26,312 nt of DNA, taken from positions 1 through 26,312 of the forward strand of contig CANCCF010000044.1 of the NCBI GenBank assembly GCA_947374485.1, given 5' to 3'. A model generated the notes under the pieces. That model worked only from the letters and a program-made list of their open reading frames with translations. It was not told the origin of the DNA and searched no databases. Source of the DNA: Comamonadaceae bacterium (lineage in GTDB: Bacteria; Pseudomonadota; Gammaproteobacteria; Burkholderiales; Burkholderiaceae_C). Below, one piece after another: positions 24,601 to 26,312 of this stretch. Position 1 is the first letter of the stretch. Each line of letters begins with the position of its first letter. Made by a program: the position numbers and the translations under genes.

Positions 24601-26312
24601 CCGCGCCTGCTCACGGTCAGTGGCCTGACGGCGCAGGACAAGGTCTATGACGGCACCACGGCCGCCGTGGCCAGCGGCACGGCGGTGCTCAGCGGCGGCG
24701 TGCTCTCGGGCGATGCGGTCAGCATCATCCCCACGCCCACCATCACGGTGGAGTTCAGCGACAAGAACGCCGGGCAGAACAAGCAACTGCTGGTGGCCGG
24801 TGGCCTGATTGCCGGTGCCGACGCGGGCAACTACCAGGTGCAGGTGCAGGGCACGGCCAACATCAGCCAGCGCGCCCTGACCCTGGGCGCCACTGCGCAG
24901 GACAAGGTCTATGACGGCACCCGCAGCGCCACCCTGCAAGTCAGCGACAACCGGGTGCTGGGCGACGCCCTGGCCATTGCGGCCAGCGGCCTGTTTGCCG
25001 ACAAGAACGTGGGCACCGCCAAGCCGGTGGCCGTGGACATGGTGGTCTCGGGCCTGGACGCACCCAACTACAGCTACACAGCGGTCACCAGCAGCGCGGC
25101 CAGCATCTCGCAGCGCGCCCTGAATGTCACGGCCACGGCCGCCAACCGCGTCTACGACGGCACGGCCAACGCCACACTCACGCTGGGCGACAACCGCGTG
25201 GGTGGTGACGCCATCAGCGTCAGCGCCAGCGGCAGCTTTGTCGACAAGAACGTGGGCACGGCCAAGCCGGTGCAGGTGGCGCTCACCCTGGGCGGGGCCG
25301 ACCTGGGCAACTACAGCTACAGCAGCAGCCTGTCGAGCAGCGCCAACATCACGGTGCGCGCCCTGTCGTTTAGCAACCTCACGGTGGCCGACAAGGTGTA
25401 CGACGGCAGCACCGCCGCCAACTTCAGCGGCAACTTCTCGCTCAGCGCCGGGCTGATCTTTGGCGACAATGTCACGGCTGATGTCTCCAACGCCATAGCC
25501 AGCTTTGCCGACAAGAACGCGGCGGCCAACAAGGCCGTTACCGTCAGCGGCGTGCAGCTCACCGGGACGGACCGCGGCAACTACAGCGTGGTCAGCAGCG
25601 TGGGCACGGCCACCATCTTCAAGAAGACCGTGGACGTGCGCGGCCTCACCCCCGACAGCAAGGTCTATGACGGCAGCAAGAGCGCCACCGTCAGCGGCAC
25701 GGCCGATGTCAGCACCGCCTTCATCAACGGCGACAACGTGGCCCTGAACACCGGCAATTTCGCGGTCGAGTTTGCCGACAAGAACGTGGGCGCCAACAAG
25801 GCCCTGCACGTCACCGGCAACCTGCTCACCGGCACGGATGCCGGCAACTACGACCCGCTGCTCAACACCACGGCCAGCATCACCGCGCGCACCCTGGTGG
25901 TGGGCGCCAGCGCCAGCAACAAGACCTACGACGGCAGCACCAGTGTCAGCGTGAGCCTGAGCGACAACCGCGTGCTGGGCGATGTGCTCACGCTCGCCGA
26001 CAGCGCCGCCTTTGTCGACAAGAATGCCGGCGCCAACAAGACCGTCAACATCACCGGCCTGGCCGCCACCGGCACCGACGCGGGCAACTACGTGCTGGCC
26101 AGCACCACGCTGCAGCGCACCGCCAGCATTGCACCCAAAACCATAGACGCCAGCGGCAGCCGCGCGTACGACGGCAGCACCACGCTCAGCCCGGCCTCGC
26201 TGGCCTTCAGCGGCGTGGTGGGCAGTGACGAGCTGAGCCTGGATGCGGCCCTGGCCCTGGCCGACAAGAACGTGGGCAGCAACAAGGCGCTCAACAGCGC
26301 GCAGCTGCTGCT
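9529..26312 (+). CDS. Giant TpsA exoprotein: TPS domain, 48 FG-GAP-like repeats, MBG and YDG repeats (3' end outside window)
   Basis: The frame starting at ATG 9529 has no stop through the window edge, giving at least 5594 codons. GGAG at 9519-9522 is its ribosome-binding site. The order is: basic extended leader with hydrophobic core and likely cleavage after LGYA (residue 55); TPS/haemagglutination-activity domain (about 60-330); beta-helix-like repeats to GGQLLLDPKNLVIG (about 330-570); 48 FG-GAP-like repeats (about 593-4094); a second beta-helix-like stretch with GRWLVYTGDW (about 4095-4346); one MBG-like domain; at least 14 YDG-type repeats. It is the predicted substrate of the TpsB encoded upstream, secreted to the surface as an adhesin or filament. 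I noticed no cysteine codon in my translation. The reverse strand also carries very long open frames here, but homology, start signal and operon position all support this one. C-terminal anchoring cannot be judged. Confidence 0.95.
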   Translation, partial: MSARAHPEPSKTAATLAVIRLGGGRVMRLIQRPRRRLSLLLATLLAAWIPHLGYALDPNALPTQGSVKVGSGQISQSGSTLVVNQSSARLGVDWQSFNIGANGSVTFVQPGRDAVALNRVVGNDASQIFGRLTANGQVFLVNPNGVLFAPGSKVDVGGLVASSLNLSQEDFKNGKYQFVGIDSNGKVTNQGDIKAATGGYVALFAPQVKNEGSINVPVGQVVLAGGRAVTVDITGSGLIGAVITQGAENSSAENSGTLSAAGGTVRMNAKAAQDTVGGLVNNSGVIKASTLVSKNGEIWLVGDAVTNTGEIRAEGVAGQSGGLIQVEASSVALGGLLSVDGANGGQVTINAGERLSLADHVSARGLSGQGGHVVYASGGGVLESSTSYTNASGATEGGDISVAAASGVSSSGHYYVEGASGHGGRIDVTGSSLYLLSAELDASGALGGGRVRLGGAFQGGNMPLAPVNADEVNRLFVRRWEDGSALANANSVFINDGTSLNVSASQGAGGTAIVWSNSQTTFLGSVDARGAAGGGAVEISSGEVLRRAALDRVQIGSGGQLLLDPKNLVIGNADAFKQWQYQAVLESVYAWKASVPVLGNSDYLGFSVALSSDARLMAVGAVGDDGAAGNFVDAGAVHLFAFQDGAFGSGALVGSIGAGYLGGKNIAVTLRAADQFGFAVALSASGQQLAVGAVNDDGATNQNSNAGAVHLFTFADTAFGGGLKVGTIGSGYSGAGDLNVSLRSSDNFGRSVALSGDASRMAVGAPMDDGVTGNRYDAGAVHLFTFGPGFGNAAKVGTVGSDYAGAGDLSLAWNYYDHFGTSVALSRDGTVMAAGAEYGDAFGTASGDAGRVQLFTLNSAFKPSLVGTIGVGYVGANDINIALDSSDYFGSALALNGDGTRLAVGAPRDDGFGNTTSDTGAVYLFTFGATGFHAGSLASTLGAGYSAANGVSNGVDVPLGNSDYFGISVALSADAMHLAAGAYTDDGAKNTAYDSGAVHLFSFSDTAFAGGTLLGSVGQDYRNDRGTGIALDGARSAGTDYAGSSVALNSNARLLAVGAPGDDGFGDSASNTGAVHLITFADGNFGGAALVGTLGQGYTGGGNIDVRLGNSDEFGSAVALSGNGLRLAVGARYDDGANNSVGDAGAVHLFTFANSSFGGGQKVGTVGVGYAGAGDVNVPLGASNAFGKSVALNGDGTLMAVGASAYSSYGAVHLFSFGNGFGAGTLVGSIGLASTYTLAANPNNVPIALGYYDQFGSAVALSADGTRLAVGALGDYGAANALYASGAVHLFTFGAGFTGGTRVGKIGMGYSGAGNVGLSLDSYDYFGSALALSADATLLAVGAMGDAGFSNQRSNTGAVHLFTFANGSFGGGALAGSVGDGYTGGRNVDIRLDGGDQFGSAVALSALGDRMAVGAAQDDGAGNAFSNSGAVHLFSFNDSAFHGGALAGHIGNGYQSETGLALDLYGSKYWNGDQAGSAVALSADARQLVIGVPYDDGNLEHPWDNGNYGAVHLLTFADGNFGGAALVGTIGRGYSGGKNIDVALDANDNFGQAVALSGDGLHLAVGAPNDAGYNNTSGNVGAVRLFTFSDSAFSNGQFKATLGVGYGDANDVIPGTSPQGNYYFGSSVALNADGTHLAVGSTGDFGVTYANMGGAVRLFTFNPDFTGGQQVGTIGNGYTTALDVDNIAVTLQSYTYFGQSVALNAAGTLLAVGAPGDSGLGAQASNSGAVRLFSFGAGFTGGVQLATIGAGYSGAQDINLALNPSSKFGYSVALNASGTQLAVGAPLDNGANANRSQSGSVRLFTFTDTAFGGGTQVGTVGSGYSGGKNVESGAGNNDQFGFSVALNAAGDRMAVGAPLDDGADGSHTDSGAVHLFSFADSAFSAGRVAGRIGNGYQTQTSLNLNLQGSRSWIGDQAGNAVALSADATQMAIGVPYDDAGNQQPSAGGDYGSVQLVTFANGNFGGAALAGNLGRGYAGGKSLEVALDANDHFGTSVALSGDGLHLAVGAPDDSGYNNSHGDSGAVHLFTFADNRFGGAQKQATLGQGYTGGNNVDIAASAASSFGYSVALNSDGTRLAVGDRYNLGFNSSKTYSGAVQLFTFSNPSFGGGQKVGTVGSGYVGTGDINVSLDTSDYFGWSVALSGDATELAVGAVQDKGFNNLGAFYSGAVHLFTFANTSFGSGHKVGTIGSGYVGTDDVNVASRGYENFGYGVALSADGSKLVVGSPGDSGSTGGYTYAGAVHTFAFGAGFSTGARVGSLGSGYSGTNDLNLAAGNPNYGYFGRAVALSGDGTRLAVGVPLDDGANASQTDAGAVQLFTLGAGLTAPAKVGTIGNGYSGAASLDAPFTGGGNTNISNNTFGGTNGEQLGTAVALSADARLLALGAPGDVGGLLQQPQGGAGAVHLVSFADGNFGGAALAGTIGQGYSGGKNINVSLRAGDAFGTGLALSGDGMHLAVGAPGDDGATRTGTDTGAVHLFTFADTAFGGGQKTGTMGAGYSGAGDVAFTLANSSYFGSALALNTDGTRLAVGAPTYANYGAVHLFTFGSGFGGGTKIGSVGLASVYTKAADVDNVPIALDSNDAFGSSVALSGDGRLLAVGAMGDYGSANTLGFAGAVHLFSFGDGFVSGSKVGTLGAGYSGTGNLGVALNNSDYFGSAVALSADGTRLAVGAFRADGGGQVVTDSGAVQLFTFSDTLFGGAQKVATLGSGYNAAKDVSIGLDNYDYFGRSVALSGDARHLVAGAPGDSGANNNAAGAGAAHLFGFGDGSFGGGQHVGAIGQAYVAVPQALDLGFVGSGSGAGDHFGNAVALSADARQLAVGSPDNVGLNKGNLLASQGAVSLITFADGNFGGAQLAGTLGSGYSGGKNINIALNANDYFGASVALSRDGLSLAVGAPGDDGANNSRTDAGAVHLFTFADTGFGGGQKVATLGYGYSGAKDLSVALDVSDAFGQGVALNADATRLAVGAPYDSGFNNTVARSGAVHLFSFAPGFAAGSKTGTVGSGYTAAGDVALALDSYDFFGWSVALSGDARLLAVGAPQDYGKTNSQTYAGAVHLFSFGDTFATGAKVGTLGLGYVGANDVNLSLTYTSYFGRSVALSTDGTRLAVGQPGDDGAFGTHSNYGAIQLFSLGAGFTGASKVGTIGADYSGAKDTNFVGVNSYDYELGTSVALSGDASRLAAGLFHNSGQTNTRSEAGAVKLFGFSDGNFSDGRVVGTLGYGYQAAATALSLPWAANASYAGDAFGAAVAMDASGKLLAVGAPGDDGFGNASVGSGAVYLFQFGGTGNTQASLVGTMGAGYSGGKNVAVALDAGDAFGSAVALSASGTVLAVGAPLDDGSANHLTDSGAVHLFSFGDSAFSGGTQTGSLGYGYSGAGSLAVSGLDYLDHFGAALAVNADASLLAVGAPLDKGAANNYSSPTYGYGAVHLFTATGGAWSKTGTLGYGYSGAGSLNLTTSLDNTDSFGSSVALSADGSLLAVGARLGSGFNNQLGNSGEVHLFTLAPGFATPAKVGTLGYGYVANLLDADPTNDRNLNVSTLTYSDFFGSALALTANGQRLAVGTPGDDGGTNANYDSGAVHLFAFADSSFASPTRLASLGAGYSAVGELQNKIASSDAFGSAVAFNADGSRLAVGIPNDNGLADNKTQAGAVRVFTFADTSYAQGFEIAALGDGRLPGHVSFPTVTSNDQFGAAVALSSDGLRLAVGAPGDDGLANDRADAGAVHLFSFTDSHFAGAKLEASVGYGYSGGKNINVELGWGDNFGSAVALNASATRLAVGAPNDDGAGNDRQDAGAVHLFTFADSSFGGGVKTGTLGYGYSGAGDVNVISLDTQDHFGSAVALSANAQRLAVGTPGDDGATNANTDAGAVHLFTFADGSFSGAALAGRIGSGYTGAGDLNLALDSSDNFGAAVALSADASLLAAGAPGDDGYNNASGYAYYYYGTGAVHLFGFADSSFATPAKLGSVGLAYAGAGDTPVALEYNDHFGSAVALNSNATVMAVGANLDSGADNTLSQAGAVSLFSFADSAFGGGKLGNTIGYGYTSVGQVPVTLSSNDFFGSAVALNGAGDRLVVGAPGRDSSGGYTLTDTGAVYLFEASTLSPALDLAALGFAASASATSAVSLSDLAAALASGTNVSLQANNDLMLAASLAVGGSSGGNLSLQAGRRVLLNGDINTANGNLSIKANAPLADGVVNAERNSGAAVITMDTGRSIDAGTGSVRLTLANGAGLTNSTSGNLTLGAVHGASITVENLGPTAGSNIVLNGQLSSSGDIVLATTAGNLTNNFGATALSSSAGRWLVYTGDWNSSFENGLVGAAGGSMPRLYNQTYALNPPAGIAAGNHVIYRAQPTAYVYAYSASKVYGDADPTLSYYAGGLVNDDGVADTFQTAGFSEPTLSLPAVTDPLRRAVGSYAIGVAYTQSGSNAGYLVNAGNSGATLSVTAKQLSLSGLSVNSKTYDGNASASLASLGSIAGLLAGDAVVVNSAAASASFGDAHAATGKSVHITGLTLSGADAGNYSVSSLYGLADINRKTVTLSSFTALDKTYDGGVSATVAGYGALSGLVGSETLAIGGGNARFGDKNAAAGKTVTLSSAILGNGSGLAGDYVLSSSLPSTTAAILKKAVGASGSRAYDGSTTVLAANLNLLGTIGSDSVSLQGTGSVASKSVGTAKPVTLGTLAVAGTDSGNYVLGSASLDISALQLAVSGMSVQNRVYDGTTTAYYTGTPTLGGASLLVGDAATLNIGNLSVSFVDKNAGNNKPLVATGLSLTGADAGNYQIVVADTASIAPRALSVGATAQNKVYDGTRAASLAYSDNRLNGDVLSVSGAALFDTKNVGTAKTVTANLSLTGTDAQNYYLPNAIASASANISVRALTVSATAQDKVYDQNAIALVTFTDNRIAGDAISLTAQTTFADMHVGSNKAVDGSLLVSGADAGNYSFATALHLSASITPKLLQAGGTRVYDGSALVAASDLSLANVIAGDSLTLSGSASMADKSVGLHKPLSGGTLALAGSSVGDYRLTSASIDITPRLLTVSGLTAQDKVYDGTTAAVASGTAVLSGGVLSGDAVSIIPTPTITVEFSDKNAGQNKQLLVAGGLIAGADAGNYQVQVQGTANISQRALTLGATAQDKVYDGTRSATLQVSDNRVLGDALAIAASGLFADKNVGTAKPVAVDMVVSGLDAPNYSYTAVTSSAASISQRALNVTATAANRVYDGTANATLTLGDNRVGGDAISVSASGSFVDKNVGTAKPVQVALTLGGADLGNYSYSSSLSSSANITVRALSFSNLTVADKVYDGSTAANFSGNFSLSAGLIFGDNVTADVSNAIASFADKNAAANKAVTVSGVQLTGTDRGNYSVVSSVGTATIFKKTVDVRGLTPDSKVYDGSKSATVSGTADVSTAFINGDNVALNTGNFAVEFADKNVGANKALHVTGNLLTGTDAGNYDPLLNTTASITARTLVVGASASNKTYDGSTSVSVSLSDNRVLGDVLTLADSAAFVDKNAGANKTVNITGLAATGTDAGNYVLASTTLQRTASIAPKTIDASGSRAYDGSTTLSPASLAFSGVVGSDELSLDAALALADKNVGSNKALNSAQLL
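9706..10520 (+). other. TPS secretion domain (filamentous haemagglutinin N-terminal type)
   Basis: This part folds as a right-handed beta-helix cap and carries the signal that TpsB recognises. Visible family motifs in order are LGVDWQSFNIGANGSVTF, QPGRDAVALNRVVGND, IFGRLTANGQVFLVNPNG and VLFAPGSKVDVGGLVASS. Together they make the call unambiguous. The right-hand limit is approximate because the domain grades into the beta-helical stalk. Confidence 0.93.
10521..11304 (+). other. First stalk segment ending in LLLDPKN
   Basis: This stretch has short glycine-rich beta repeats such as GLSGQGGHVVYASGGG and GGAVEISSGEV. It reaches GGQLLLDPKNLVIG at about residues 558-571, a marker that I recall from FHA-like proteins with MBG/YDG tails. 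It reads as parallel beta-helix. The propeller-like array begins about 30 residues later. Confidence 0.7.
11350..12663 (+). repeat. FG-GAP unit 1 (repeats 1-6)
   Basis: VAL cores lie at 11350, 11566, 11782, 11992, 12205 and 12433. The first-to-second linker has the unit signature GAGYLGGKNIAV. The fifth repeat has the linker GYVGANDIN, which recurs only in the fifth repeat of unit 6. Repeat 1 follows non-propeller sequence. Confidence 0.8.
12664..13962 (+). repeat. FG-GAP unit 2 (repeats 7-12)
   Basis: VAL cores lie at 12664, 12880, 13096, 13303, 13516 and 13732. At 1299 nt it is the shortest unit. Its third repeat (near 13130) lacks the usual DDG loop and is followed by an atypical GLAS linker, features shared with unit 5. 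The entry repeat has AGSSVAL in place of FG-SVAL. Confidence 0.8.
13963..15288 (+). repeat. FG-GAP unit 3 (repeats 13-18)
   Basis: VAL cores lie at 13963, 14188, 14410, 14629, 14842 and 15058. The entry linker is IGNGYQ with GDQAG replacing the FG dipeptide. The segment 13876-14250 aligns without gaps to unit 4 at an offset of 1326 nt. The sixth repeat has an off-phase GGKNV linker. Confidence 0.8.
15289..16641 (+). repeat. FG-GAP unit 4 (repeats 19-24)
   Basis: VAL cores lie at 15289, 15514, 15730, 15946, 16165 and 16384. At 1353 nt it is the longest unit, mainly because the linker leading to unit 5 (about 16530-16640) contains an inserted glycine/asparagine-rich stretch, GGGNTNISNNTFGG. 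The entry linker again carries GDQAG. Confidence 0.8.
16642..17949 (+). repeat. FG-GAP unit 5 (repeats 25-30)
   Basis: VAL cores (some read LAL) lie at 16642, 16864, 17080, 17287, 17500 and 17716. The first repeat ends in VSFADGNFGGAAL and GGKNINV, the unit signature. Its third repeat is the short form, followed by the GLAS/NVPIAL linker also seen in unit 2, exactly 3984 nt earlier. Confidence 0.8.
17950..19266 (+). repeat. FG-GAP unit 6 (repeats 31-36)
   Basis: VAL cores lie at 17950, 18172, 18388, 18601, 18814 and 19033. The entry linker VPQALDLGFVGSGSG is longer than an ordinary linker. The first LGYGY turn of the array appears here (near 18313), and the form is frequent afterwards. Repeat 36 has LG instead of FG. 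Confidence 0.8.
19267..20601 (+). repeat. FG-GAP unit 7 (repeats 37-42)
   Basis: VAL-equivalent cores lie at 19267 (VAM), 19483, 19702, 19927, 20170 and 20386. The unit signature GGKNVAVAL follows the first repeat. Three LGYGY turns occur in successive linkers. The fifth repeat has an expanded entry linker (about 20074-20160). Confidence 0.8.
20602..21810 (+). repeat. FG-GAP unit 8 (repeats 41-48 region's last six, repeats 43-48)
   Basis: VAL cores lie at 20602, 20818, 21037, 21253, 21487 and 21703. GGKNINVEL marks the first-to-second linker. Repeat 46 has a tyrosine cluster (YAYYYYG, near 21331) in its variable loop. The last blade ends with GAVYLFEAS, after which the repeat pattern stops. 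Confidence 0.8.
21811..22566 (+). other. Second stalk segment of TpsA
   Basis: Beta-helix-like sequence resumes after the array: VSLQANNDLMLAASLAVGG, VLLNGDINTANGNLSIKA, IVLNGQLSSSGDIVLATTAG. It ends in GRWLVYTGDW and YNQTYALNPPAGIAAGNHVI. In FHA-like proteins that I recall, this kind of sequence follows the LLLDPKN marker closely, so the FG-GAP array seems to be inserted into one continuous stalk module. Confidence 0.65.
22567..22845 (+). other. MBG-type domain
   Basis: About 93 residues beginning TAYVYAYSASKVYGDADP, with SYYAGGLVNDDGVADTF, a middle AVGSYAIGVAYTQSG and an end LVNAGNSGATLSVTAK. The KxYGDxDP motif and the GxY-I strand are those of MBG domains, bacterial Ig-like modules often found next to YDG repeats in surface proteins. 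Confidence 0.8.
22846..26312 (+). repeat. At least 14 YDG-type repeats, cut by the window edge
   Basis: The consensus is AQDKVYDGTTAA, a GDxVS strand, FADKNVGTAKPV, LTGADAGNY and a closing ASITPR linker. YDG cores lie at 22888, 23152, 23410, 23656, 23920, 24166, 24400, 24646, 24910, 25153, 25399, 25666, 25927 and 26167, spaced 234-267 nt. Copy 6 reads YDQ instead of YDG. The last copy is incomplete. These Ig-like modules probably extend the stalk near the cell surface. Confidence 0.88.

Noticed and set aside
17428..25809. Minus-strand open frame of 2793 codons opposite the TpsA gene
   Set aside because: It is a shadow. High-GC sense codons rarely include TTA, CTA or TCA, so the reverse frame lacks stops. 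Its product is low-complexity (repeating AHGQ and GVGKGEQVHGAG strings) and follows the sense repeats exactly.

Overview
The window looks like chromosome of a high-GC betaproteobacterium, most likely Burkholderiales and plausibly Comamonadaceae. I infer this from gene content (a tkt/gap glycolytic pair, RarD, a FecR protein beside a two-partner secretion pair) and from strong G/C preference at third codon positions. No sequence search was possible, so the placement is tentative. No rRNA, tRNA, CRISPR array or insertion sequence was seen.

Layout. 1-3475: the 3' end of transketolase (tkt), a DUF262/DUF1524 protein of the GmrSD type, and glyceraldehyde-3-phosphate dehydrogenase (gap), all on + and closed by a clear intrinsic terminator. 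A putative anti-phage nuclease thus sits inside a glycolysis/pentose-phosphate gene pair. 3491-5128: a six-helix membrane protein on - and a divergent RarD-type transporter on +. 5199-6014: a short-chain dehydrogenase. 6015-6206: intergenic, with one weak promoter candidate.

6207 to the right edge: an apparent secretion operon on +. It encodes an exported FecR-domain protein with a possible NTF2-like tail, an 82-residue protein of unknown function, a TpsB/FhaC-type outer-membrane transporter, and a giant TpsA exoprotein. The TpsA frame opens at 9529 and runs stop-free to the window end, at least 5594 codons. TpsB should bind the N-terminal TPS domain and thread the chain across the outer membrane. 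The roles of the FecR and 82-residue proteins are unknown; surface sensing or assembly are guesses.

The main discovery is inside TpsA. Between two segments of its predicted beta-helical stalk lie 48 FG-GAP-like repeats averaging about 73 residues (11305-21810). They are not uniform. Linker signatures recur every sixth repeat, so the array reads as eight consecutive six-repeat units of 1299-1353 nt, which suggests eight tandem six-bladed propellers or an equivalent six-repeat fold. An MBG-type domain and at least 14 YDG-type repeats follow and run off the window. Units 3 and 4, and units 2 and 5, carry matching segments in exact register, pointing to duplication and exchange of whole units. 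No cysteine codon was noticed anywhere in the visible TpsA.
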